This document shows, one piece after another, positions 9,250 to 18,902 of a stretch of DNA of 38,245 bases. The number at the start of each line of letters is the position of its first letter. The stretch's first letter is position 1. The stretch is from contig JAJPHV010000100.1 in assembly GCA_021325095.1 (NCBI GenBank), positions 1-38,245 of the forward strand, read 5' to 3'. Below the pieces are notes generated by a model, which made no database searches, had not been told where the DNA came from, and saw only the letters and a program-made list of their open reading frames with translations. The DNA comes from Chloroflexota bacterium (lineage in GTDB: Bacteria > Chloroflexota > Anaerolineae > Aggregatilineales > UBA2796). Position numbers and translations under genes: made by a program.

Positions 9250-9786
9250 CTACTTCTTTTGCATTTCCTCTTGGAGCGCCTTTAACGCGGCCAGGCGCGG
9301 ATCGATCTCGTTGCGTTCACAATCGCAGGGGCCTTCATTCAGGTTTTTGCCGCAGTTGGGGCACAGCCCGGCGCAATCTGATTTGCACAGTGCACCTATC
9401 GGTGTGTCCAGGATCGTTTCTTCGCGCAGCAGCGGCCCAAGATCAAGGACGCCGCTGTCCGCAACACAGAATTCGGCGTCCGGCTGCGGCGGGTAGACAA
9501 ACAGTTCCTCGATGGGCACATCCAATTCAACGGAAATGTCGGACAGACAGCGCGCGCATTCACCCTGAATGCTGGTGTGCAGCGTACCCTGGACAAGGAT
9601 GCCACGCGAGTTGTGCATCAGGCGGAGCGAACCGCGCAGGTAATGGAGGGTGAGATCGTCTGCCACACGAAGCCTGGGGACATCGAATTCCATGTCTCGG
9701 CTTTGCCCGACCCCTTCATTGAGCAAGAAGCCGACCTGGATTTTCAGCACACGGTTGTTGATGTAACCGTTGTGAGGCTCGTTCAC
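9250..9786 (-). CDS. DUF177 (YceD) family protein
   Basis: A 178-residue DUF177/YceD protein, a family linked to 23S rRNA and large-subunit ribosome maturation and usually found just before rpmF. The core [22 protein letters not shown] is typical. The C-terminal half has a cysteine cluster ([19 protein letters not shown], then CDC) that probably binds zinc, as in many bacterial members. The start is GTG at 9786 with AGGTGA 7 nt upstream. Downstream, the expected rpmF is missing and the sigma factor gene takes its place. A strong promoter lies about 110 bp upstream. Confidence 0.88.
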   Translation of the reverse strand: MNEPHNGYINNRVLKIQVGFLLNEGVGQSRDMEFDVPRLRVADDLTLHYLRGSLRLMHNSRGILVQGTLHTSIQGECARCLSDISVELDVPIEELFVYPPQPDAEFCVADSGVLDLGPLLREETILDTPIGALCKSDCAGLCPNCGKNLNEGPCDCERNEIDPRLAALKALQEEMQKK

Positions 9787-9895
9787 GCTGATTCACCTAG
9801 CACTACAGCACTAAAAAACGACGCAGGCCGCTGACAGTCCACATCTGAGTCTTGTTGCAAGCGGCCCACACCTTCTGAAGATTTATGATGAATTC

Positions 9896-9924
9896 ATTAT
9901 AGGAAGCTCAAACCTGTGTGTCAA
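9896..9924 (-). promoter_or_regulatory. Consensus sigma-70 promoter for DUF177-sigma factor operon
   Basis: On the minus strand, TTGACA (9919-9924) and TATAAT (9896-9901) are separated by exactly 17 bp, a perfect match to the housekeeping consensus. Transcription would start near 9889, leaving a leader of about 100 nt before the GTG of the DUF177 gene. The palindrome ATGAATTCAT (9887-9896) lies over the predicted start point and could be an operator. A perfect promoter in front of a primary-type sigma factor gene fits constitutive, strong expression. Confidence 0.85.
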
Positions 9925-10052
9925 GATGTGAGACAAGTACCAAAGGACTAAACGAGTCATTTTTTACGACTTTTTTCGATAGCATTTGCGTTCTATCACT
10001 TGTTACGTTGTTCACTAAGTTGATCGGCCCAACCCCAGCGCAGTGAACGGCT

Positions 10053-10838
10053 CTATTTGCGGAAGAAGAAAAAGTAGAAGGTCATGGTGAAACCGACCAG
10101 GATCACAAAGCGGCGCACCAGGCGTGGGTCAATTTTCCGTGCGTAGTAGGCTCCGCCGTAGCCGCCGACAATGGCCCCTGCGATCATGAGGAGAGCCTGC
10201 GGCCACCACACCGCGCCGCTCAGAATAAAGGTGAGTGTCGCCACACCATTGATAATGGTCGCCAGCAGATTCTTGAGGGCATTCATCTCGTGAATGTTAT
10301 CCATGCCCATCAGGCGCAGCGTTGCCAGCATCACGATCCCAATGCCGCCGCCGAAGAAGCCCCCGTAAATTGCGGTGGCGATCTGGATGAGCGAGACACC
10401 GATCAACGTCTTGGCCGAAGGGTGGCCGTTGCCAGCGGCAGAGCGCCCGGTACGCGCCCGAATCCAGTTGGTGACATTGCCTCCGAAGGTAAACAGCAGC
10501 GTGGCAAACAGGAGCAGGAACGGAACCATGCGCTGGAAGGTCACTTCCGGTGTGCCGAGCAGCAGTTCCGCGCCCGCCAGCCCGCCAAACAAGCTGGCTG
10601 CACCGAGCGGGAACAGGACGCGGCGCTGCGCGCTCAGTTCGCGGCGGTAGGCGCCCACGCTGGCTGCCGAACCCGGCCACAGCGCCACCGTATTGGTGGC
10701 GCTGCCGTTGACGTCGGGAACGTGCCCGACTTTGACCAGCGTCGGGAAAGAGATGAAGCTGCCACCGCCGGCAACCGAATTGAGCGCGCCAGCCAGCACA
10801 GCCGCGCCGAATAACACGCCAGCCTCAATGAGTGTCAT
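10053..10838 (-). CDS. TSUP (TauE/SafE) family membrane permease
   Basis: A 261-residue polytopic membrane protein of the TauE/SafE family, which moves sulfite, sulfoacetate or other small organosulfur or carboxylate anions. The signature AGALNSVAGGGSFISFPTL is at residues 16-34, and its looser repeat GGFFGGGIGIVMLATL lies in the second half, as expected for the internal duplication. About eight hydrophobic segments can be counted. The last ends FTMTFYFFFFRK. It is the third gene of an operon after a mutarotase and an aldo/keto reductase (gap 29 bp), so a sugar-acid or sulfosugar anion is a possible substrate; that is inference only. Confidence 0.88.
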   Translation of the reverse strand: MTLIEAGVLFGAAVLAGALNSVAGGGSFISFPTLVKVGHVPDVNGSATNTVALWPGSAASVGAYRRELSAQRRVLFPLGAASLFGGLAGAELLLGTPEVTFQRMVPFLLLFATLLFTFGGNVTNWIRARTGRSAAGNGHPSAKTLIGVSLIQIATAIYGGFFGGGIGIVMLATLRLMGMDNIHEMNALKNLLATIINGVATLTFILSGAVWWPQALLMIAGAIVGGYGGAYYARKIDPRLVRRFVILVGFTMTFYFFFFRK

Positions 10839-10867
10839 GAAGTCTTATGCTCCGGCGTGCCGCTCGA

Positions 10868-11824
10868 TCAGACCTTTGCGCGCATAAATTGTTCGATCTG
10901 CGCCACATCATCCTGGCTCAGTTTCAGGTCCGCGGCTGGCACAATATCGACCACCTGGCCGGGCCGTCGCGCGCCGACGATGGCCGCTGTGACGGCGGGA
11001 TGGCGCAGCGTCCAGGCGACGGCAACCGTCCCCGGCGTGACCCCGTAGCGCTGGCCGATCCGCCGCAGCACTTCGACCAGTTCCAGGTTGCGTGTCAACT
11101 GAGGTTCCTTGAACCAGTCGTTATTACGCCGCCAGTCGTCCTGGGGAAAATTGGCGATGCGTTCACGGGTCATGGCCCCGCTCAACAGCCCGGAGGCCAT
11201 TGGCGAGTAAACGATGACGCCGATGTTGTGTGCCTGGCAGTATGGCAGGATGTCCGGCTCGATCTTGCGATCCAGCAGCGAGTAGGGCGGTTGCAGCGAG
11301 GTGATGGGCGCAATGGGCGCGATCCGTTCCATCTGCTCTACGCTGAAATTCGATACACCGATATAGCGCACCTTGCCCTGCGCCTTTAACTCGGCCAGCG
11401 TGCGCCAGCCCTCCTCAATGTCCGGATCGGGGTCCGGCCAGTGAATCTGGTACAGGTCGATCACGTCCACCTGCAAGCGGCGCAGGCTGTCCTCCACCTC
11501 GCGCCGGAGCGACTCGGCCTTCAGGTTGTGGCTGGTCAGCCGTTCCTTGCCCCAGACAATGGAACACTTCGTAAAGACGTAGGGGCGATTGGACACACCT
11601 CTGAGCGCCCGTGCGACGACTTCCTCCGAGTGTCCCAGCCCATAGGCGGCAGCAGTGTCGATCCAGTTGATGCCCATGTCGAGCGCGCGATGAATGGCCG
11701 CAATGGACTCCTGGTCATCCTGCGGCCCCCAACCGAATTCCCAGTTGCCGCCACCAATGGCCCAGGCCCCGAAGCCAATGGTCGTAATCTGAAAATCCGA
11801 ATTGCCTAGCTGACGGGTTTCCAC
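10868..11824 (-). CDS. Aldo/keto reductase
   Basis: A 318-residue NADPH-type aldo/keto reductase. Tetrad residues are visible as Asp/Tyr in WIDTAAAYGLGHSE, Lys in VFTKCS and His in LYQIHWPDPDP. The cofactor region contains AAIVGARRPGQV. It is not closely similar to the aldo/keto reductase at 6956-7972. The start is GTG at 11824. Its Shine-Dalgarno AGGAG overlaps the TAA of the upstream RbsD/FucU gene (TAAGGAG), so translation is probably coupled. Pairing with a sugar mutarotase suggests that an aldose or sugar lactone is reduced or oxidised; the substrate is unknown. Confidence 0.9.
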   Translation of the reverse strand: METRQLGNSDFQITTIGFGAWAIGGGNWEFGWGPQDDQESIAAIHRALDMGINWIDTAAAYGLGHSEEVVARALRGVSNRPYVFTKCSIVWGKERLTSHNLKAESLRREVEDSLRRLQVDVIDLYQIHWPDPDPDIEEGWRTLAELKAQGKVRYIGVSNFSVEQMERIAPIAPITSLQPPYSLLDRKIEPDILPYCQAHNIGVIVYSPMASGLLSGAMTRERIANFPQDDWRRNNDWFKEPQLTRNLELVEVLRRIGQRYGVTPGTVAVAWTLRHPAVTAAIVGARRPGQVVDIVPAADLKLSQDDVAQIEQFMRAKV

Positions 11825-11836
11825 AACAAATGCTCC

Positions 11837-12271
11837 TTATTCTGCTTTTTCCGGCGGCACAACGCCGATGGTCAGCATGATGTTGGCGTATAGCCGCTGA
11901 TCGCCTGTTGCCACGACAAGCGCCACATCGGGCCGGCGTGCCATCTCGTAAAAGGCAAACCGTTCGACGGGTTGAAGCGCCAGGTCGGGGATCATGCGGC
12001 GGAAGTCGGCCCAGATGCCCGGTTCCTGTCGCACCGACGCATCCGGCTGCATGACGTGCACGGCTTCCACCGGAATGGCGGTGAGGATTGCTTCGAGTGC
12101 ATCCGTTACTTTGACCATGCCCGGCATCAGGTTCAAATAGACATGTTCAGCGTTCGGGTTAGAGCGCGTCGAAAAGGGGTAGTTACCGTCGGCGATCAGG
12201 ATCATGCCGCCGTGACCGGAGGCCGCCAACGCCTGGCTGATCGTAGGGTGAATCAATTTGGTGCGCAGCAT
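11837..12271 (-). CDS. RbsD/FucU family sugar mutarotase
   Basis: A 144-residue protein of the RbsD/FucU family, which interconverts sugar anomers (fucose, ribose pyranose/furanose). The N-terminal ISQALAASGHGGMILIADGNYP carries the conserved catalytic His and Asp region. The C-terminal ATGDQRLYANIMLTIGVVP resembles the tail that closes the active site. It is nearer FucU than RbsD in length and motif, but the sugar cannot be assigned. The ATG at 12271 has AGGAG 9 nt upstream; the longer open frame upstream of it is not coding. It is first in an operon with an aldo/keto reductase and a TSUP permease. Confidence 0.85.
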   Translation of the reverse strand: MLRTKLIHPTISQALAASGHGGMILIADGNYPFSTRSNPNAEHVYLNLMPGMVKVTDALEAILTAIPVEAVHVMQPDASVRQEPGIWADFRRMIPDLALQPVERFAFYEMARRPDVALVVATGDQRLYANIMLTIGVVPPEKAE

Positions 12272-12470
12272 TCGGGTTTGCTCCTGCGTGGGGAGGGAAC
12301 CAATCTCCAGACAATAATAGCACGCCCGGAGCAAGCCAAGCACAATCTTGACAACAGATTTCCGGATCAGGTGCGAAGTAGCCTTCATTCTGGCGAATGC
12401 ATAGCCTGGGCCGTTGTTGCCCTGTGCGGCTATAATGGGTGCACTGATAAGTAACCACAAAGGAACGGAT

Positions 12471-13658
12471 ATGCCTATCGACTGGATGGCACGCGCGCAG
12501 GCACTGAGGGAGCAGATGGTTGCGCGGCGACGTGACCTGCACCAGCACCCCGAGCTTGGCTTCGAGGAAGTGCGCACCGCCGGGATCGTTGCCAGGGAAC
12601 TGGGCGAACTGGGCCTGGAAGTCAGCAGTGGTGTGGGCAAGACAGGCGTGGTCGGCATCCTGGACGGTGAGCGCGACGGGCCGACGGTCATGGTGCGCTG
12701 TGACATGGATGCCCTGCCCATCACCGAGGCCAACACCGTCGATTACGCCTCGCAGACGCCAGGCAAGATGCACGCCTGCGGCCACGACGGGCATACCGCT
12801 ATGGCATTGGGCGTGGCGCAAATGCTTTCAGAACAGCGTGGCAAGCTGGCCGGCAAGGTCAAATTTGTCTTTCAGCCTGCCGAAGAAATTGCGCAGGGCG
12901 CGCAGGCCATGATTGCGGATGGCGTTCTGGACAGCCCGACGCCGGAAGTCTGTATCGGGCTGCACCTGTGGAATTACCTGCCCATCGGGGAGGTTGCCCT
13001 AGCCAAAGGCCCGATCATGGCGGGCGCTGACGACTGGACGATCACGGTACGCGGTTATGGGGGTCACGGCGCGCTGCCCGATCAGGCCCGTGACCCGCTC
13101 ATCGCTGGGGTACAGATCGTCAACGCGCTACAGACGATTATCAGTCGCAATGTTGGCGGCCTGGATACGGCCATTCTCTCGACCACAACTTTTCACGCCG
13201 GAACGACCCACAACGTGATCCCTGCCGAGGCAACCTTCGGCGGAACGTTCCGAACGTACCAGCCGCAAATCCACGACCTGGTTGAGCGTCGGCTGCGTGA
13301 GATCGCCACCGGCATTGCGGCGGCTATGCAGTGCGAAGCGCAGGTTGTAACGCACCAGCTTACCCCACCAGTGGTCAACGATGCGGCGGTGGTGGATCGG
13401 CTCAGGCACGCTTTTAGCCAGATAAATGGGCCGCGCCCGCTGACCTGGAACGATACCGAGCGTTCCATGGTGGCCGAAGACGTGTCTCTGTTCCTCAACA
13501 AAGTGCCTGGCGTTTTCCTGCTGGTTGGTTCCGCAAACCCGGCCCGACAGTTGAATTTCCCGCATCACCACCCTCGTTTTGACTTCGACGAGGACGTACT
13601 GCCGATTGGCGCGGGCCTGCTGGCAACCGCTATTGCCAACTACGTGCTGGCGGACTGA
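12471..13658 (+). CDS. M20 family amidohydrolase / metallopeptidase
   Basis: A 395-residue M20D amidohydrolase of the hippurate or N-acyl-amino-acid hydrolase type, a two-metal enzyme that removes acyl groups from amino acids. Motifs in order: RRDLHQHPELGFEE, MVRCDMDALPITE, MHACGHDGHTAMALG (metal ligands), FQPAEE (general base Glu and ligand), and the dimerisation domain with GGHGALPDQARDP. Near the C-terminus is NFPHHHPRFDFDED, with a ligand His. The ATG at 12471 has AAAGGAAC 4-11 nt upstream. A TATAAT hexamer lies at 12431-12436 without a good -35. The gene is divergent from the mutarotase operon. Confidence 0.92.
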   Translation: MPIDWMARAQALREQMVARRRDLHQHPELGFEEVRTAGIVARELGELGLEVSSGVGKTGVVGILDGERDGPTVMVRCDMDALPITEANTVDYASQTPGKMHACGHDGHTAMALGVAQMLSEQRGKLAGKVKFVFQPAEEIAQGAQAMIADGVLDSPTPEVCIGLHLWNYLPIGEVALAKGPIMAGADDWTITVRGYGGHGALPDQARDPLIAGVQIVNALQTIISRNVGGLDTAILSTTTFHAGTTHNVIPAEATFGGTFRTYQPQIHDLVERRLREIATGIAAAMQCEAQVVTHQLTPPVVNDAAVVDRLRHAFSQINGPRPLTWNDTERSMVAEDVSLFLNKVPGVFLLVGSANPARQLNFPHHHPRFDFDEDVLPIGAGLLATAIANYVLAD

Positions 13659-13725
13659 GCGATAAATGAGTCCATCCCTGGTCGAATCTGGGGAAGCAAA
13701 CTGGCAGGTAATCCGCAGCAGGTTG

Positions 13726-13765
13726 CCCCTCTCTGCTTGCGGAGAGGGGTCAGGGGTGAGGTTAA
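13726..13765 (+). repeat. CCCCTCTCC palindromic repeat element, copy 2
   Basis: The stem CCCCTCTC/GGAGAGGGG (one mismatch, loop TGCTTGC) is followed by TCAGGGGTGAGGTTAA, the same architecture as the copy at 8008-8048. It again lies between convergent genes (the M20 hydrolase and the cyclase operon), so it may help end transcription from both sides. Confidence 0.8.
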
Positions 13766-13797
13766 AGGCCGTGTATTGGGTGTGCCGTATACGCGCC

Positions 13798-15525
13798 CTA
13801 CAGCAACCCGGTCACGCGATACATCACTTTGCCTTCGTGCTGATCCTTGAGCTTGCGGGGTTCGATGCGTTCCGCGGTGATGTGATCTTTGACGATCTGG
13901 TACGTATCCTGGCTGATGATGACTTCGCCGCCCAGCGCATTCTCCTGAAGCGATTTGGCAAACTGAAGCGAATTGCCGATGGCGGTGAATTCTTTGCGGC
14001 GCGGGCTGCCGACGTTGCCAAGCACGGCCAACCCGGTATGGACGCCAATCCCGTAGAACAGACGATGATCGGGCGTCAGACGCTCGTGAAGCTGCTGGAC
14101 GTTCTTGACCATCGTCAGGGCCGCATAGACTGCGCGCAGCGCGTGATCGGGTTGCGGGTTAAGCTGCGTGTTGTACAGCCCGACCACTGCATCGCCCATA
14201 TACTTGTCGATGATGCCCTCGTATTCATGGATCGATTCGCTGCTGACCGTCAGGTATTTGTTGATGGTCTGCATCAGTTCTTCAGGTTGCAGCGATTCGC
14301 TAAACGTCGTGAAGCCGCGCACGTCACAGAACAGAATGGAAACCTCGCGCTCCACGCCGCCCAGCTCCAGTTCGTCGATGCTCTTGATGTTATCGACCAT
14401 CTGGGGCGGCAGATAGCGCTTGACTGCGCTCAACTGTGCCTGCCGCTGCTTGAGGTCGGTCAGATCGTCCAGCACAATGGCGACGCCCTGCGTCACCTGG
14501 GCAGTATCCTTCAGCGGGCTTAACTTGAGATTCAAGCTGATCTGGCCGCGCGTGGGCAGCACCGGGTCAACCTCAACGGTTTGCTGCAAATTGCGCTCGC
14601 GCACCTCGGCCACCAGCCGATCAAAGCCTTCGTACAGCGGGGGGAGCACCGACCACAGCGGCTGCCCGATGACCTGTTCGTGATGAATGCCCAGAATACG
14701 CGCTGCCGCCTCGTTCAGCGTGGTGATCCGATCTTCGCCGTCTGTCGTAATGACGCCGCTGGCGATAGAGGTAAAGATGTTGTCGAGCAGGTCTTTCATA
14801 GCCGTGATCTCGGCCAGGCTGGCGCGCACCCGCTCAAACAGGCGGACATTCTCGATGGCGACGGCAGCCTGGTTCGCAAAGGCCTGTACCAGTCGCTTCT
14901 CGCGCTCGCCGAACAAGCCCTGTTTGGCCCGGTTGTCGGCATAGATGACGCCCGTCACCACGCCCTTACGTTTCATCGGCACGCACAGGATGCTGCGCAG
15001 CACGAAGCCCACGATGCTTTCCACTGCTGAAAAACCGGCTTCTTCCGAGGCATTATTGGTGACAACCAGTTCGCCTTGCTGCGCAACGCGATCCACAATC
15101 GTGCGGCTGACCACAAACCCATCGGGGGCCAGCTTGCGCTGCTGGTTATCGCGGGCAACCCGGAAATTCAGTGTGCCATCCGGCTCTTTGAGCACGATGT
15201 ACCCACGTTCTGCACCGGTGAGAGCAATGACGGTATCGACCACGTCGTCCAGCACGGCGTCAAGGTCGAGCGTGGAATTAATGAGTTCCGTCGTGCGCGC
15301 CAGCCCGCGCAACTGTTGAATCTCGATTTGCGAGTTGTCGAGCCGCTTTGTGATCTGAGAAAGCGCCGTGCTGATGTTGGTCAGGTTTTCAACCGCATGT
15401 GGCGGAATGCCCATTCCTCGCTGCGCCAGCAGATCACGATGTGCGCGCACTTTCTCGGCGACTTCCAGAGCCAGTTTGCTCAGGCGCTCAATGTCTGCGA
15501 CAGGGTCGGACGTGGCGTTCGTCAT
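13798..15525 (-). CDS. GAF-PAS class III nucleotide cyclase, C1-like subunit (cyclase B)
   Basis: A 575-residue soluble protein with an N-terminal helical part (1-80), a GAF domain (about 90-230, with LRSILCVPM and GVIYADNR), a PAS domain (about 240-360) and a class III adenylate/guanylate cyclase domain (about 395-575). Both metal-binding aspartates are present: Asp401 in LFCDVRGF and Asp445 in KYMGDAVVG. So are Lys441 and Thr514 at the base-recognition positions. The transition-state Asn and Arg are replaced by Gln521 and Ser525 (FTAIGNSLQFAKSLQE). The homodimer should therefore be inactive or weak, while the metal half is intact. The start ATG at 15525 aligns with the paralogue's start; a GTG at 15555 is also in frame. 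It lies directly downstream of cyclase A. Confidence 0.92.
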   Translation of the reverse strand: MTNATSDPVADIERLSKLALEVAEKVRAHRDLLAQRGMGIPPHAVENLTNISTALSQITKRLDNSQIEIQQLRGLARTTELINSTLDLDAVLDDVVDTVIALTGAERGYIVLKEPDGTLNFRVARDNQQRKLAPDGFVVSRTIVDRVAQQGELVVTNNASEEAGFSAVESIVGFVLRSILCVPMKRKGVVTGVIYADNRAKQGLFGEREKRLVQAFANQAAVAIENVRLFERVRASLAEITAMKDLLDNIFTSIASGVITTDGEDRITTLNEAAARILGIHHEQVIGQPLWSVLPPLYEGFDRLVAEVRERNLQQTVEVDPVLPTRGQISLNLKLSPLKDTAQVTQGVAIVLDDLTDLKQRQAQLSAVKRYLPPQMVDNIKSIDELELGGVEREVSILFCDVRGFTTFSESLQPEELMQTINKYLTVSSESIHEYEGIIDKYMGDAVVGLYNTQLNPQPDHALRAVYAALTMVKNVQQLHERLTPDHRLFYGIGVHTGLAVLGNVGSPRRKEFTAIGNSLQFAKSLQENALGGEVIISQDTYQIVKDHITAERIEPRKLKDQHEGKVMYRVTGLL

Positions 15526-15557
15526 TGCGTCTTTGGTCTCCGGTAAACCCATCACGA

Positions 15558-17345
15558 TCAGGCGTAGGGCTGTGCGCGGACATGTTCCCTGGATACCTGG
15601 CAGATACGGGTTAGCTGCTTCCGGCCTTTGACCTGAATCTGGTCACGCGGAATGATGCGGATCGCGTTCCTGGGATCATTGAAATAGGCTTCGCAATAAT
15701 TGTGCGTATCCTCGCTGATGATGATCTGGCCGGGCAGCGCGTTTTCCAGCAGGCGGTGGGCCAGGTTGATCGAGTCGCCGAGCGCCGTGAATTCCTTACG
15801 GGTTTCGCTGCCGGCATTGCCCAGGGTGGCAACCCCCGTGTGGATACCGACCCGGTAATAATGGGTTCCTTCTGGCTCGCCTGCCAGCCGGTAAAACTCC
15901 ATAAACTCGTCGGCCATGTTGAGCGCTGCCGTCACTGCCCGCCACGCATGATCTTCGCTGGGGTTGAGTTGCGTGTTGAACAGCCCCATGATCTCATTCG
16001 CCATGTACTTATCGATGACACCTGCTTGCTGCGTGACCGCATCCGAAGCGATGGTCAGATAGAGGTTGAGCATCTCCATCAATTCCTGCGGGCGGAGCGA
16101 CGGCGGAAAGGTGGCAAAGCCCCGCACGTCGATAAACATGGTCGTCACCACACGGCGCTCACCGCCCAGTCCCAGATTGTCAATGCTCTGGATATTATCG
16201 ACCATCTGCGGCGGCAAATAGCGCCGGACGACGTTGAGCTGCGCTTCACGCTGCTTGAGTTCGGTCAGGTCATCGACGACGATGGCGACGCCCTGTGTCA
16301 CCTGCCGTGCATCGCGCAGTGGGCTTAATTTCAAGTTCAGGTAGACGGGGCCGCGTTCGGGGATTTCCGGCTCGGTCTCAAAGGTCTCTTCCAGGTTGTG
16401 TTCGCGCACCGCATCCAACAGTTGCTGGAGATTTTCGCGCAGCGGTGGCAGCACCTCCCAGATGAGTTTCCCCAGGCTGGTGTCCAGGCTGACATTCAGG
16501 ATGCGGCTGGCCGCATCGTTCAGGATCATGATGGCGTCGCTTGAATCTGTCGTGATGACGCCGCTGGCAATGGACGAGAACACGTTGTCCATCAGGTCTC
16601 TGATGGCGGTGATCTCCGCCAGGCTTGCCTGCAAACGTTCGAACAGACGGGCGTTTTCGATGGCAATGGCGGCCTGGTTGGCAAAGGCGTACAGCAGTTG
16701 CAACTCTTTTTCGCCGAACACGCCCTGCCGGATGCGGTTATCGGCATAAATTACGCCGGTGACCACGCCCTTGAGCATGAGCGGCACGCACAGGATGCTG
16801 CGCAGCGCAAAGCTGACGACGCTTTCTTGAGTATTGAAACGCGGGTCTTGCTGCGCGTTGGTCGTCACGACGGGCAGCCCGCTGTCGGCCACGTCCTTCA
16901 CCACGGTGCTGCTGACGATGAATTCCCCTTCGCCCAGGCTGCGCTGATCGATGTTGCGGGCAACCCGAAATTCCATTTCGTTCGTGTCCGGGTTGCGGAG
17001 CACCAGGTAGCCGCGTTCAGCGCCCGTCAGCTTGATCACGGTGTCCATGACCGTATTCAACACGTCGGTCAGGTCGAGGGTCGAGTTGATCAGTTCGGTG
17101 GTATCGCCCAGCGCGCGCAGCCGTTGGATTTCGGTCTGCGTGTCCTGGATGTGTTTGGCTACCTCGTCGAGGTCGGTATGGAGTTGCTGCAAACCGAGCA
17201 AAACACCCTGCGGCAGACTCATGGCCCGCTGCTTGATGATTTTCTGATGTTCCCGGAAGGCGCCTTCCATGTCGTTGACCAGCTTGCTCAACTGACGGAT
17301 TTCGTCCACCGCTGAAATGCCGGAAGGCTTTGTCGCGTTAACCAT
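15558..17345 (-). CDS. GAF-PAS class III nucleotide cyclase, C2-like subunit (cyclase A)
   Basis: A 595-residue paralogue of the next gene with the same order: helical N-terminus (1-90), GAF (about 95-235), PAS (about 250-360), class III cyclase (about 395-595). The first metal Asp is kept (Asp406 in MFIDVRGF), but the second is Asn450 (KYMANEIMGLFN, codon 15996-15998). Lys446, Thr520, Asn527 and Arg531 are all intact (FTALGDSINLAHRLLE). It thus retains the base-binding and transition-state half of an active site and lacks a full metal site, the reverse of cyclase B. The ATG has GAGGTG 5 nt upstream. It is the first gene of the operon, with a promoter at 17412-17439. Confidence 0.92.
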   Translation of the reverse strand: MVNATKPSGISAVDEIRQLSKLVNDMEGAFREHQKIIKQRAMSLPQGVLLGLQQLHTDLDEVAKHIQDTQTEIQRLRALGDTTELINSTLDLTDVLNTVMDTVIKLTGAERGYLVLRNPDTNEMEFRVARNIDQRSLGEGEFIVSSTVVKDVADSGLPVVTTNAQQDPRFNTQESVVSFALRSILCVPLMLKGVVTGVIYADNRIRQGVFGEKELQLLYAFANQAAIAIENARLFERLQASLAEITAIRDLMDNVFSSIASGVITTDSSDAIMILNDAASRILNVSLDTSLGKLIWEVLPPLRENLQQLLDAVREHNLEETFETEPEIPERGPVYLNLKLSPLRDARQVTQGVAIVVDDLTELKQREAQLNVVRRYLPPQMVDNIQSIDNLGLGGERRVVTTMFIDVRGFATFPPSLRPQELMEMLNLYLTIASDAVTQQAGVIDKYMANEIMGLFNTQLNPSEDHAWRAVTAALNMADEFMEFYRLAGEPEGTHYYRVGIHTGVATLGNAGSETRKEFTALGDSINLAHRLLENALPGQIIISEDTHNYCEAYFNDPRNAIRIIPRDQIQVKGRKQLTRICQVSREHVRAQPYA

Positions 17346-17389
17346 TCACCACCTCAACAGGCCAGTACGTGTTGTTTCGTCGCGTTACG

Positions 17390-17407
17390 CTGGTACAGCT
17401 GGTACAG
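17390..17407. repeat. Tandem CTGGTACAG direct repeat
   Basis: Two abutting exact copies of CTGGTACAG lie at 17390-17398 and 17399-17407, covering the predicted transcription start of the cyclase operon just downstream of its -10. They could be an operator; chance is not excluded. Confidence 0.45.
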
Positions 17408-17411
17408 GTTG

Positions 17412-17439
17412 ATTATATCTGTGCCACAGGACTCGGCAA
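17412..17439 (-). promoter_or_regulatory. Sigma-70 promoter of the cyclase operon
   Basis: Minus-strand TTGCCG (-35, 17434-17439) and TATAAT (-10, 17412-17417) are spaced 16 bp apart, about 70 bp upstream of the cyclase A start. The predicted start point is near 17405. It is back to back with the ahcY promoter, with about 50 bp between the two -35 elements. Confidence 0.65.
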
Positions 17440-17491
17440 CTTTCTTCACAACCTGGGCGCAGCCTGAATGAGAGCCAGACTGATTTGCCAA

Positions 17492-17520
17492 TTGCTTTTG
17501 CTGTTAATGCGTTCTACAAT
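17492..17520 (+). promoter_or_regulatory. Sigma-70 promoter of ahcY
   Basis: TTGCTT (17492-17497) and TACAAT (17515-17520) have a 17-bp spacer, close to consensus. Transcription would begin near 17527, giving a leader of about 80 nt that contains the hairpin at 17556-17573. Confidence 0.65.
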
Positions 17521-17555
17521 AGCGCGCCGTACTTTTCCGGCCTGGGTATTGACTT

Positions 17556-18870
<1,315 letters not shown>

Positions 18871-18902
18871 TTCCGGCTTCGCACCGCAAAGGAGTTGGCT
18901 AA

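Noticed and set aside
10010..10048. Inverted repeat GTTCACT...AGTGAAC after the TSUP permease gene
   Set aside because: Only 7 bp with a 25-base loop and no T-run; too weak to call a terminator.
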